This document shows positions 23,436 to 34,820 of a stretch of DNA of 64,000 bases, piece after piece. Origin of the DNA: Combretum micranthum (taxonomy: Eukaryota; Streptophyta; Magnoliopsida; Myrtales; Combretaceae); NCBI GenBank assembly GCA_024138025.1, contig JAMXBD010000013.1, positions 1-64,000 on the forward strand. The letters are read 5' to 3'. The first letter of the stretch is position 1. Every line of letters begins with the position of its first letter. The notes beneath the pieces are model-generated. The model had not been told where the DNA came from, ran no database searches, and was given only the letters and a program-made list of their open reading frames with translations. Both the position numbers and the translations under genes were made by a program.

Positions 23436-24914
23436 GAGAGAGAGACCTAGTATATGCTTAAGATCCCTTTTGATGTAATTTTTGTGAAGTGTTTAGGCTT
23501 ATTTGTTAAGCCTTGGAATGTATTTTGATTTGAATTGTATTTGTAATATAGCTGGGTTTTAAGTAAGATTCCTATGTTTATGTGATCCTTAGGAAGCTGT
23601 AATGTATATATATGATGTATGTCTTGTATATAGGTATTGACCCACTACTTATGTAGTGGTAGTGTTTCTTAATTCAAAGCATGTGAATGTTATATCTGTT
23701 GAATATTGTTCCTGATATTTGGGTATTATGTGCGGTCGGGAGATTTGGCACACTTAATATTTGGGTTAAGTGGGTCGGATCTTTACAATATTATTACAAA
23801 TGCAGTTATACTATAAGCACAAGCAATGTGATAAAGTCAAAGTTACTCACCTATTGTCCTCGCTTAATTGTCGTAATAGGCTATTGGAAGTCCAAGAATT
23901 GATCTAGGTTTCTTATGAAATGAGATAACATATATCTATTACTGTATTATTTATATAATGATATTGACGGTGTTTTTTCAGGTCCTGGTTATCAATTCTA
24001 ATATATTTTCAATTATTTAGTCAGGATCTTTATAAATTATATTCATTTAGTAAAATTGTAAAATTTATTTTTAATAAGAGAAATCTTCCTAAATTTATAA
24101 AATATTTTGAGTTGTAATTGATAATTCTGTTATTAAGCTTTTTCTATTTATATAGTCTTTGTAGTATAGTTACCTTAAGGTAATTGATATTTGTTAACTA
24201 TTATTTATTTTCATTTTGCTTTTCTTGATTTTAATTGACATCTATATTTTATTTAAGGCATTTTCTTTATTCTAAGTTTACTTAAGTTTCTTCTTCCGTT
24301 AGTATTCATATTGATAGTAAATTCTTATTAATTATTTCTTCGTTTGTTAACCTTAACTGTCTTGAAACTTCTATTATTTATATAGTTACTTTTAGTTTTT
24401 ATTTCCTTTATTATTTTTCTAACATATTCATAGTTTTCTTAAAGCTTGAATATATATATTAAGTATTTACTAAACTTAAATTTTATTTTATCGAGTAATT
24501 ATAGAGTTTGTGTTTAATAGTTCAGTATCATCGCTATTATTTTTATATCGTTTGTTAGTTTGGTTATTTTACGGTAACTAATATTTATTTTCTAATTTTT
24601 AGTTTCATCAAGTTTCTCTTGATTCCATTTCAACTTATCATCTATTATTTTTAGGAATCACATTATTTGTAATTTTAAGTTATTTTAATTTTCCATTCTT
24701 ATATATTTATCTATATAAAATGATTATTGGACAATTTTCAAAATCTAATTATATGGTATAATTAGCTAAAATGTCTTTTAATTGTAAATTAACAATTATT
24801 TTAAGCTTGCTAGTCTTAAAATTATTTATATTTATTTATTTGCAATATTTTTACCTTCTATTATTATTATTATCATTATCTATCACACGAACAGGTTCTT
24901 CTCTAGGGAAATTT

Positions 24915-26290
24915 TGCACGTATGCCAGCATCCTACGCCGTCGACGTTGAATCCCAGGATGCCGGTGTTCGTGTAATTTTTACATGCTTCGAGTTCCAGT
25001 GTACATTAGATTTGAAGGCCTATGTTAAAGCAAATTATACTAAATTTTTATTGAACAAAATTAGTTATTGATTTTATAGAAATCCATTAGAATTGGTACT
25101 TTTGTGTGTTTAATGTTACATTTAAGGACTTGAGCGAACTTTAGGATGAGATACAAGTAATTTGAGGATGTTCTGTGCAAATTTGGAATTGAAAACACCT
25201 AAGCTTGCTGTTCTATCATCAAAGCTGGCAGCTTAGGAATAAGAAGAGCCAGCCAAAGTCCTAAAGTTATCTCTTTCACATTCTAAACGTCTCCAGTTGC
25301 AAAATTTAAGAATGGAAGTCCAAAAGATTGCTTCTTTTCATCTTCAAAATGTTTCAATTTGCAGAATTAAAGAGGAGAATTCCAAAAGTTGTATTCTTTA
25401 GCTGCTGTTTGCCTTCTATAAATTGGCTTGTTGTAGAAGAGGGAATTCATTCAGAAAAACTTCAGAAGAAAAAAAAAAAACTTTAGAGTATTGTTCTTGT
25501 TACTATGTGTGGCTAAAAACTTTATTCTAGCCAAGGGATCCACTGCAGATTCAACTTGTCAAGATTGTGAGATCTAATTAGTTTATCTTATTTATTCTTC
25601 TTTTTTGAATATTCATATATCATCTGTTATTCATGCATTTGTTGTTTTGTTGATTGATTTGAATTTGAGCTCATTCGTTCAATTAACAAGCGATAATCTA
25701 TCAATTAAAACGTTGAATCCGTAATTGTTCAATTGTTCTAATCTAAGTGATACAATAACATAATTGATTACAAAATAGGTAATTGATTTGTGTTATGGTG
25801 ATATATGATCTGATTTAAATGGTTCAAGCTTTTGATTTGTTAATCTGAATTGGTGGTCTCTCTCTTGATTCATACTATTAATAGATTAAATCCTAAGATC
25901 TTATCTAGGGTTGTCTAATTGGTAAGGGAAATAATCATAGATCTTATCATGATTATCGACACGGTAAGGAGAGATAGGTTGTCAGAGCTTGTTGATAGCC
26001 ATAACCAATTTATTCAGAAAAGAAAATGAATATCATTGTATCAATGATCAATCTGATAAGTTGAACTGTATGATACCTTGGTTGGAAATCTTTTGATATT
26101 GTTTGAAAACTAAAATCGCGTTTCTAGTCTTTAGATAAAATTGATCTTTTGATTTAAAAACCCTCCTTGATCTTCTCTTTCCTCTTGAATAGAAATAAAT
26201 TATTTCCAGTCCCTATGGAGACGATCCCTGCTTACCACTGATTACAAACTTTTTGAGTAGATTAATAATTTGTTGGATTCGACACCCACC
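24915..26290 (+). mobile_element. Athila 5' LTR
   Basis: It ends CCCACCA at 26290, just before the primer site. The last 630 bases (from about 25660) match 53252-53888 at roughly 95% by eye. The start is taken at 24915, but the GC-rich first 90 bases resemble the X LTR's island, so they may belong to the host LTR instead. Confidence 0.65.
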
Positions 26291-26296
26291 AAATTT

Positions 26297-26315
26297 TGGT
26301 GCCGTTGCCAGGAAT
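26297..26315 (+). other. Primer-binding site (tRNA-Asp type)
   Basis: TGGTGCCGTTGCCAGGAAT differs by a few transitions from TGGCGCCGTTGCCGGGGA, the usual Athila primer site complementary to tRNA-Asp. It lies six bases inside the LTR end. Confidence 0.85.
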
Positions 26316-26344
26316 CGGTCAAATTTATTTCTATTTTCTTTTAT

Positions 26345-27628
26345 ATGACTCGTTCTTCTCATTCTGGTGAATTAGAATTCGATCCAAAAATTGAGAAGAC
26401 AATTAAGGAATTACGCAAACAAGGCAAGCAACGTGCTAATGACGCTACTTCATCTTCATCTCCTGGATTAACACAAGAACTAGAATTTACTGATCTGTCC
26501 AGTGAATTTGAATCTGAACAAAGGGAAGAGATGGCTAATCCGGATAGAACTTTAAGACAATTGGCTGCACAGGATGATAATCAACAACCATTGTGTATTC
26601 AATATCCAAAACTCAATGTGCCATTTGAGTTAAAGTCAGGTTTGATTCATCTACTCCCTAATTTTCATGGTTTTGAGAATGAAGACCCACACAAGCACCA
26701 GAAAGAGTTTCATGTAGTCTGTTCTGGCATGAGACCACAAGGAGTCACTGAAGAGCAAATTAAACTGCGTGCTTTTCCATTTTCTCTGAAGGATAAAGCA
26801 AAAGACTGGTTGTTCTATTTGCCTCCTGGTTTTATAAATACATGGAATAATCTGGTAAGATTGTTTTTAGATAAATTTTTCCCTGCTACAAAAGCTACTG
26901 GTATTAGGAGGGAAATTTGTGGGACTAAACAAAAGGATACCGAGAATCTTCATGAATATTAGGAGAGGTTCAAGCAATTGTGTGCCATTTGTCCACAACA
27001 TAGTATATCCAAGCAACTCTTAATTCAATACTTCTATGAAGGTTTGCTTCTTATGGAAAGGAAGATGATGGATGCAGTAAGTGGAGGGGCAATTGTTGAC
27101 AAAACTCCTGCACAAGCTAAGGATTTGATCTCTCTAATGGCTGCAAATTCTCAACAGTTTGGGTATCTTCATGATTCTTCAACAAGGAGAGTAAATGAGG
27201 TAAGTGTTTCTCACCTTGAAAATCAGATTTCTAGCCTCACTTCTCTTGTCCAGCAAATGGTTATAGGTAATCAACAGCAGGAGAAAGTTTGTGGAATTTG
27301 TACTACTCCTGATCATCCTACAGATATGTGCCCTACACTTCAAGAGGATTTTCGTGAGCATGCCAATGCAATTGGGGGATTTCCAGGATTGCCACAAAGG
27401 AAATATGATCCTTATTCAAATACTTACAATCTTATCCCAATCTTAGTTACGGACGTAGACCTCATCAATTCCAACAGTATCATCCAAGGCCACAAAATCC
27501 AGCTCCACAATCTTCTTCTTCAAATTCAGGTATGTCTCTTGAAGATATTGTTAAGTCACTTGCAATTAACACAAAGTAATTTCAGGAAGAGACAAAGCAA
27601 AGTATTCAAAATTTGGAGAATCAGGTGA
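26345..27628 (+). pseudogene. Athila gag (capsid and zinc knuckle)
   Basis: The frame starts MTRSSHSGELEF at 26345 and contains MANPDRTLRQLA then QPLCIQYPKLN, a typical Athila gag opening, and the retrotransposon gag domain (FPFSLKDKAKDWLFYLPPG). An in-frame TAG at 26960 replaces an expected Trp in the HEY-ERFKQLC motif. The frame then continues to a zinc knuckle CGICTTPDHPTDMC at about 27289-27333, with normal CX2CX4HX4C spacing. A frameshift follows near 27430. Gag packages the element's RNA in cytoplasmic particles. Apart from one stop and one shift it is well preserved. Confidence 0.92.
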
Positions 27629-28743
27629 GTCAATTTGCATCATCTATGAGTAAGTTAAAATCTCAAGGTATGTTGCCTTCTCAAACTGTTACCAATCATA
27701 AGCAAAATGCTAATGCAATTACTTTGAGAAGTGGCAAGGAATTACAGGAACCCATTAAGAAATCAAATGAGAGGAAAGAAGAGGAAGAAACCGAGAAAGA
27801 AGTGGTCAAACCATAAGGCAATCAAATGGAAGGAGCTTCATCTAAAACAATAGTGTCAACACCCCCCTTTCCTTCCAGATTGGCAAAGTCTAAGAAAGAG
27901 GAAGAAGAAAGGGAAATTCTTGATACTTTTCGCAAAATAGAGGTAAATATTCCTTTGCTTGATGTTATTAAACAAGTACCTCGATATGCGAAATTTCTTA
28001 AAGAATTGTGCGCTAACAAGAAGAAATTGAAAGGAAATGAAAGGATAAGTGTAAGAGAAAATGTTTCTGCTATACTTCAAAGAAAGCTCCCTCCCAAATG
28101 CAAGGATCCAGGTATGTTCACTATCCCTTGTAAGATAGGCAATTTTGGAATCACCAAGGCTATGTGTGATTTGGGTGCTTCAATCAATGTTATGCCTCTT
28201 TCAGTTTATCAATCTCTGAATGTGGGTCCTCTAAAAGAAATTGGTGTGATTGTTCAACTTGCCGATAAATCTAATGTATATCTTCAGGGTGTTTTAGAGG
28301 ATGTTTTAGTGCAAGTGAATGTGTTGGTTTTTCCTGCTAATTTTTATGTTCTTGACATGGAAAATGATGATTCTATCAATTCATCCTTAATCTTACTAGG
28401 AAGACCTTTTCTCAAAACATCTAGAGCAAAAATTGATGTTCATGATGGTACACTCACTATGGAATTTGATGGAGAGATTATAAAATTCAATATCTATGAT
28501 GCCATGAAATATCCTAATGAAGCCTCTTCTGTTTTTGTGATAGATGTTATTGACCCATTAGCACACAAAACATTTGAATTCAGTAATGATGATAAATTGA
28601 AAATTGTGCTTGAAAGAAGTCTCACTGTTGAGAAATTGAGGGATATTGAAAACAAGTTTGTAATGCACCCTGAATTGATAGAAGTTGTTCATGAGTTACA
28701 ATCACTTCAAAATTTGAGGTATAATGTTTCTTATGTTGATTTG
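27613..28743 (+). pseudogene. Athila gag tail and aspartic protease, interrupted
   Basis: The gag C-terminal tail (LENQVSQFASSMSKL, NAITLRSGKELQEP) ends at a stop at 27814-27816. The protease region opens at 27826 and carries the Athila-type active site CDLGASINVMPLSVY at about 28163-28210 and SLILLGRPFLKTSRAKIDV further on. The reading runs to 28743, where the Ogre LTR begins. The frame happens to stay open 40 codons into the Ogre LTR (to 28866), which is chance, not a fusion protein. The continuation towards RT resumes at 44191 after the Ogre element. Confidence 0.92.
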
Positions 28744-29940
28744 TGTCGAGCCTGGATTTTTCCACTCATCTTATCTAGTTCATTTCTCTTAACCCGATTC
28801 ACATTAAACCCGAACCCATTTAACATGAATCCTCGACTAGGGGTTAAAAGAAATTTTAATTTTTGAAAACTTTTTAGAGTCGCCACCCGATATAAATCGG
28901 GAAAAAAATAAAAGCTAGGATCAATGGGTCGGTTGATCCTAACTTAGCTACTAGTCTGCGAAAAAATTTGATTTAAAAAAATCAACTTTTAAAACCAGAT
29001 ATCATGGATTCGGGGGCTAACCTATTAAAACCAAATTGGTTACCACTTTTGGAATTTTAAATTTATAACCTATCCTTTTCATGCTAAAAAAAATTAATTA
29101 AAACATTATAGCACAAATATTTACAAATCAAATCATTCATTTTTATTTTTTATTATTTCTTTATTATTTATTTATTTTTTTTTAGAATATCAATATCAAC
29201 AAATAGATTTCATTTTTTTTTAACAAAAAACTTATATTTACAAAATAATTATTCACAATATTAAAAACAAAAACATTTTTTTCATTTTTTATGTCGCCCC
29301 GCAGGTGCCTACGTACGCTAATCGAGATCAGACAAAACGTAGTTCTTTTAAAAAGAACCTTAATTTGTTGATCAATTTTAATTTTTTGAACTCTTTTCAT
29401 TTTAAATTCATTAAGTTTTCAAGTTTTTATAAAAAATCATTTTTTGATGACCCTATGATCTAATCAATTGGTTTTTTATTTTTATGAAAACATATTTTTC
29501 TAAGTCCAAAAATCATTTTTTATTTTTTTTTTTTTAAAAAAATTTTGGTTTTGGAAAATCCAATTTTGTCATTTTTATCTATTTTTATCATTATTTTTTT
29601 TTATTTTTTATTTTTTATTTATTTTTTTTAAAAAATCATCACATAATTTCACAACATATTCAGAATAATTTAAAATATATTAAAAATATTTTCCATGCAT
29701 TAAATATGCATTTCTAAGGCAATTTTGTATATAAATACACATTAAAAATATTCAAAAAATATCAAAAACATCAAAAAAAATAAATTTATATAAAAAATAA
29801 ATATTTTGATTTTTTGGATTTTTCTGTATTTTTCTGAATTTTTTATGAATTTTTATAATTTTTTACTATTTTTTGCTATTTTTTATTATTTTCTAAAATT
29901 AATTATATAATAAACTATTAATAAAATAATGCGGATTAAC

Positions 29941-30240
29941 CTGGACCGTCGGATGAAGCGGATGAGATCTGGAGCGTCGATCTCGTTGACCGATCTGGAT
30001 CGTCTGATTTTATTGTGACTCGATCTGAGCCGTCTGATCGCTTGCTGAAATCTGGGCCATCTGATCGCTTGATCAAATTTGGGCCGTCTGATCGCTTGAT
30101 GAAATCTGGGCCGTCTGATCGCTTGATTGAATCTGGGCCGTCTGATCTGCTTGATCCAATCTGAGCCGCTGATCTGCTTGATTGAATCTGGGCCGTCTGA
30201 TCTGCTTGATTGAATCTGGACCGTCTGATCAGGGTTGACC
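29941..30240. repeat. 11-unit repeat in Ogre 3' LTR
   Basis: Eleven units of about 26-30 bases, each with a CTGGxCCGTCTGATC-like core, run in tandem. The same 11 units occur in the other LTR (42810-43103). A short GACCGATGACCG cluster follows directly. Confidence 0.85.
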
Positions 30241-30741
30241 GTTGACCGATGACCGACGACCGTTGACTGATGACGACCGAGTTGGATTCGGATCTTCGGG
30301 TCGGATCTCGGAGCTCCGGCGGGTGAAGAAGACGACGACGCGACTTTTCAAGGCGGATTCCGGCGGCTCCGATGGTCCTCGGTGGCTGGAAGCTTGTCGG
30401 CCCGACTCCAATGGTGGTGGCGTGTCCTCTGGAGGTGGTGGTTCACGCCAGAACCACCGTAGACGGCGGTTCGAAGTGGTGGTTGCCGGCGGTTCAAATC
30501 CGAAAAAAAATAAAAAATTTGTAGAGATGATTTTGAACAAATTGATCAAATTAAAGCACACTCGATCACTTTAAACTTGTTCCTAAAGCTCTTTAAACAC
30601 TCCAATTGAATCGAAAACAATTCGAAATTCTCAAATTTCGAATTTTCTCTTTAAGAACCCTAATTTTCGAAATCTTCGAATTCACTCATTCTGATTGTGT
30701 TTTGTTGAAATTGACTTGTGCCTTTTGCTCCTAGGACCTCC

Positions 30742-30749
30742 TATTTATA
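30742..30749 (-). promoter_or_regulatory. TATA box of Ogre 3' LTR
   Basis: CTATAAATAG on the minus strand, identical in context to 43612-43619 of the 5' LTR. It would set the start of the element's R region. Confidence 0.6.
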
Positions 30750-31321
30750 GGTTGCAAGCTCAATTTTCAGTTTCGAACAGTTTCGAAAATGAATGGATTT
30801 TTGCCCTTTGATTTTTCCACGAATTTAACTCAAAAATCCTTTATTAAATTGCTTGAAACTGATGAATTGATGATTATTTTGATATTTCATGTCAGATTCA
30901 TCCAATCAATTTTGTAACTCCTCAATTGAATGCAATTGAATGCTTTATACATTGAATTTTGTAACTTTTGGGTTGTTTTTTGCACTAATCTTTCACATTC
31001 TATAACCACTTTGCAATTCTATCATCAATTTTGATAATCAATGTTGTTTTGTCAGTTAAAAACTGATGCAAAGTAAAGCAAAAGTCACATTTGAGGAAAA
31101 TGAAAAGACAATAATGAAAAGAGGCAAAAATTTGCCTTTGCTAGGGTTTGAACCTGTGTCCTTGAGCTTGAATGTGTGTTTGGGTCAATGTGTTTAACCA
31201 ACAGGCCATTTGGCCTGTGCCTTGATCACTTAGCCAATTTCATCAATACTTAAGGCTTTTGGAAAATGAATTTAATTAAATTTTAAGCCTTAATTAATTG
31301 GGCAAAAATTGGGTGTCTACA

Positions 31322-31334
31322 GCTGCCCCTCTTT
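31322..31334 (-). other. Polypurine tract of Ogre
   Basis: The minus strand reads AAAGAGGGGCAGC directly before the LTR's TGTAGACACC. It is the plus-strand primer site. Confidence 0.8.
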
Positions 31335-31424
31335 GTGGTAAAGTTTGAACAAAACTTTTGCCACAAAGACAAAAAGACAACCAATTTTTGCTTAGCTTCT
31401 CCTTTAGACTTTGAGATTCGGTTA

Positions 31425-31985
31425 GGTCATTTGCCGGACCAATGGGCTTTGGTCATTTGCCGGACCAATGGGCTTTGGTTTTGGTCATTTGCCGGCAATG
31501 GGCTTTGGTCATTTGCCGGACCAATGGGCTTTGGTTTGGTCATTTGCCGGACCAATGGGCTTTGGTCATTTGCTGGACCAATGGGCTTTGGTTTGGTCAT
31601 TTGCCGGACCAATGGGCTTTGGTCATTTGCCGGACCAATGGGCTTTGGTTTTGGTCATTTGCCGGACCAATGGGCTTTGGTCATTTGCCGGACCAATGGG
31701 CTTTGGTTTGGTCATTTGCCGGACCAATGGGCTTTGGTCATTTGCCAGACCAATGGGCTTTGGTTTGGTCATTTGCCGGACCAATGGGCTTTGGTCATTT
31801 GCCGAACCAATGGGCTTTGGTCATTTGTCGGACCAATGGGCTTTGGTTTTGGTCATTTGCCGGACCAATGGGCTTTGGTTTTGGTCATTTGCCGGACCAA
31901 TGGGCTTTGGTTTTGGTCATTTGCCGGACCAATGGGCTTTGGTCATTTGCCGGACCAATGGGCTTTGGTTTGGTCATTTGCCGGA
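31425..31985 (-). repeat. Minisatellite in Ogre 3' untranslated region
   Basis: There are 19 full copies and one partial copy of a 26-base unit (first copy 31425-31450), with optional five- or six-base GGTTT or GGTTTT extensions. One copy has a two-base deletion and four have a single substitution. The repeat lies between integrase and the polypurine tract, where Tat/Ogre elements are known to carry hypervariable tandem repeats. All forward frames are open by chance, producing long artefact frames without domains. Confidence 0.95.
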
Positions 31986-31999
31986 ATGGAGGGATTTCT

Positions 32000-32371
32000 A
32001 ACTTCTGTCTTGAACATATTCTTCTAGTAAATGAATTTCTGAACTCTGTCTTGATTACCATCTTGAGCGAATGAATTTCTGAACTTTGTCTTCATCACCA
32101 TCTTGAATGAATTTCTGGATCTTGTCTTGATCACTATCTTCAATTGATGGGTTTCTGAATTTTGTCACCATCTCGAAAGGATGGATTTTGGGTCACCATC
32201 TCGAAAGGATGGATTTTGAGTCTGGGTAGTACTAGACTATCTGTCTAGACTGAGGGGTATTTGTGATTTTTCAATCCACTGGGGGTTTCTTTCTCTTTCT
32301 CTTTCTCTTTTTCTTCCTTTCTCTTTTTTTTTTCTTCTTTTTTTTCTTTTTTTTTTCTTCTTTTTTTTCTC
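32000..32371. repeat. Diverged repeats and pyrimidine tract, Ogre 3' UTR
   Basis: From 32000 to 32230, imperfect units of about 40 bases share a TGAATTTCTGAAC...TGTCTTGATCACCATCTT-like pattern (gapped). From 32281 to 32371 there is an almost pure CT/T tract. No protein-coding signal is visible between here and the integrase end at 32675. Confidence 0.75.
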
Positions 32372-32674
32372 CAACATGCTTCAATTTTCTATCAAAATTA
32401 GTTATTCTTGCAGTGATATTTTCTTTTAAAAATAAGAACAATCAATAGACCAAACTGTATAAATGCATTCATTCAGTATTATAAGATGCTCAAACTTCTT
32501 TGTCTGATGATTCAAATGGTGTTTGGCTGGAAATTTATTCAGAAGAATTTTGTGGGTTAGGCTTCAAAGAATTTCAGGCTTTGATTCGACTTCAGAGAAT
32601 TTCAGGAATATCAACTTTGCTTATAATTAATTAAAATAAATCAATTGATCACTTGAAATGACAAACTTTATTGA

Positions 32675-33394
32675 TCAAGGATAATATAACTTTACAGCAT
32701 CTGAGTTCACAGGATCCTTTAAATTGGGTCCATCCATTTGGGAAAGGATTAATGCTCCTCCCGATAAGACCTTCTTCACTATATATGGTCCTTCATAATT
32801 TGGTGTGAACTTCCCTCTGGAATCTTGCACATTTGGCAGCATTTTTCTCAAAACCAAATCACCTTCTTGGAAATTTCTTGGCTTAACCCTCTTGTTAAAT
32901 GCTCTAGCCATCCTTTGTTGATATAATTGTCCATGACACATGGCGGTTAATCTTTTTTCATCTAAAAGATTTAACTGTTCAACCCTTTGTCTAACCCATT
33001 CAGCTTCTTCGAGCTCTGTTTCAGCCAATACTCGGAGCGAAGGAATTTCAACTTCTACTGGTAAAACGGCTTCAGTTCCATATACCAGGGAATAGGGCGT
33101 TGCCCCAGTTGACACTCTTACAGAGGTTCGATACGCCATTAATGCTAATGGGAGCATTTCATGCCAATCTTTGTATGCAATCGTCATCTTCTCAATGATT
33201 CTCTTGATGTTTTTGTTGGCGGCTTCTACTACTCCATTCATCTGTGGGCGATATGAGTGGAATTCCGGTTTTAATCTTGAATTGCTGACATAAATCATCA
33301 TTGCATTGTTGTTCAGATTTGTACCATTATCGGTAATGATACTTTCTGGAGTTCCATATCGAGCAATGATATCTCTTTTGATGAATCGCAACAC
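32675..33394 (-). pseudogene. Ogre integrase, core and C-terminal part
   Basis: This stretch has the second catalytic Asp in SIITDNGTNL and the catalytic Glu in MNGVVEAANKNIKRI. It continues with WHEMLPLALMAYRTS, GATPYSLVYGTEAVLPVE and the C-terminal RKMLPNVQDSRGKFTPNYEG, typical of Tat/Ogre integrase. It ends in VKLYYP at 32675. A frameshift separates it from the N-terminal half near 33395-33460. The integrase inserts the DNA copy into the genome. No chromodomain is present, as expected for Tat. Confidence 0.93.
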
Positions 33395-33459
33395 ACACGG
33401 CTTTTGTCACACTGGCGTATGAAGCAGCTTCAACCCACTTGTGAAGTAATCGATTGCAA

Positions 33460-34371
33460 CTAGTATGAATCGATGACCATTTGAAGCTTTTGGCGAAATG
33501 GCCCGATTACGTCTATTCCCCACATTGAGAACGGCCATGGTGTTGACATTGACTGTAATTCCTTTGGAGGAGCATTTATCTTGTTTGCGTAAATTTGACA
33601 TAGATGACAAGATCTCACATGTTTGATACAGTCTGATTCCATGGTTAACCAGAAATATCCTAGCCTCATAATCTTTTTAGCTAGCATATATCCGTTCATA
33701 TGAGGTCCACATACTCCCTCATGAACTTCTTCCATTAATTTTTGAGCTTCTTTTTCATCTACACATCTCAACAAGGTTGTATCGAATGACCTTCTGTATA
33801 AGGTATCTCCACTTAACAAAAAATGACTTGCCAGACGTCTCAATGATTTCTGATCCTTCTTTGTAGCACACTCAGGATAACTACCTGTTTGCAAGAACAT
33901 TCTGATATCTTGAAACCATGGTTCACTTGACTCAATCACAGCACAGAATGCGGGTTCACTTCTTATTCGGACTTGCAAAGGTTGTATTCTTACTCCTTCA
34001 GTGAATTGGATCAAAGAGGCCAGAGTAGCCAATGCATCAGCAAATTGATTCTGAGTTCTCGGCACATAAGTGAAGGAAATTTCTTTGAATCTTCCTGCTA
34101 ACTCAGCCAAGTGATTATGATAAGGAATCAACTTGGGATCCTTAGTTTTGAATTCGCCTCGAGTTTGGAAAATGATAAGTGATGAATCTCCAAACACTTC
34201 GAGCTCCTCGATATTCATTTGAATTGCCATTTCTAATCCCATGATGCATGCCTCGTATTCCGCTACATTATTTGTGTAAGGAAACATTAATCTGGCTGAT
34301 GCCGGGAACTGTTCTTCTTTTGGTGAGATAAGGACTGCCCCTATTCCACCCGTATACGTTGGCTGCTCCAT
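33460..34371 (-). pseudogene. Ogre second RNase H and integrase N-terminal part
   Basis: The first half is an additional RNase H: after a frameshift at FDGAAN near 34371, YTGGIGAVLISP, NNVAEYEACIMGLEMAI, VFGDSSLII and NQFADALATLASL carry the acidic active-site residues. Tat-lineage elements are known for this extra, archaeal-like RNase H. The second half has the integrase zinc finger (HMNGYMLAKKIM then CHLCQIYA) and the first catalytic Asp in MWGIDVIGPF. The frame shifts near 33480-33520. Confidence 0.9.
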
Positions 34372-34820
34372 CGAAATACAACTTCCAATTGTTGTTTTCG
34401 GCTTCTGTTTCTGTTATTCTGATGCCTTCATCTGGAAACTGATCTTGTTCCTTTAATTCTTCGTCATCAACGGGCTTTCTGCGAGTTGATCAGCTAAAAC
34501 TTGTCCTTTGACTGAACTTTGATTACATAAATGATATCAAATTCAGAAAGTAGCATCTGCCATTTCGAGATTCGACCTACTAAAGCCGGTTTGCGTGCCA
34601 AGTATCGCAATGGATCATGCTTCGTAATCAACTCGATCGAGTAGAAGAGCGTATACTGCCTAAGCCTGTGCATAACCCATACTAATGCACAGCAGGTCTT
34701 TTCTATCTCTGAATACTTTTGTTCTCCATTGAGAATTTCTTGCTTAAGTAGTAAACAGCTCTTTCTTTTCCTTCCTCATCTTTTTGCCCAGCACACAACC
34801 CATAGATTCAGGAAGAATTG
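34372..34820 (-). pseudogene. Ogre native RNase H remnant
   Basis: Between RT and the second RNase H the minus strand can be read in pieces as a Gypsy RNase H: AVYYLSKKFS, then SMGYAQA, then a tail leading to LYFDGAAN. Several stops and frameshifts prevent a continuous frame. It corresponds to the original RNase H domain, which is often degenerate in Tat elements. Confidence 0.7.

Larger units (their letters stand above)
21344..23787 (+). mobile_element. Solo LTR, Tekay-type copy B
   Basis: It opens TGAAATGACC and ends GGATCTTTACA. Perfect target duplications atatt flank it (21339-21343 and 23788-23792). The X LTR sequence on either side joins to match 56560-56620, confirming a clean insertion. 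Compared with copy A it is about 350 bases shorter. It keeps the GC island, one GATGCA hairpin, the CCTGAG stem-loop and the acidic mini-frame in the same order. Confidence 0.93.
28744..31321 (-). mobile_element. Ogre 3' LTR
   Basis: It runs on the minus strand from TGTAGACACCC at 31321 to GGCTCGACA at 28744. It is 2578 bases against 2529 for the 5' LTR. Most length differences are in homopolymer runs at 29150-29650. In the last 720 bases in plus orientation I count only about six differences from the other LTR. Short open frames around 30230-30570 lie in the GC-rich part and show no domain. Confidence 0.93.

Noticed and set aside
28744..28866. Apparent fusion of Athila protease region with 40 extra residues
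   Set aside because: The extra codons are the Ogre LTR read by chance; the target duplication atttg marks the true junction.
30229..30290. Cluster of TTGACC words as WRKY-binding promoter boxes
   Set aside because: They lie downstream of the TATA box in the element's direction and arise from a short GACCG repeat.
30229..30574. Two overlapping 110-codon frames on opposite strands
   Set aside because: They lie in the GC-rich part of the Ogre LTR; low stop density explains them. The sister LTR changes the frames (43020-43445).
31425..31985. Possible CRISPR-like array
   Set aside because: Plant DNA, no unique spacers between units, and position in the Ogre 3' UTR fits a minisatellite.
31335..32074. 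Three overlapping forward frames of 177-230 codons and one reverse frame of 61
   Set aside because: They are products of the minisatellite, whose unit lacks stops in every forward frame. The repeated peptides differ by frame and have no start context or domain.
32263..32448. 61-codon Phe-rich frame as membrane protein
   Set aside because: It is the CT/T homopolymer tract read as Phe, Leu and Ser.
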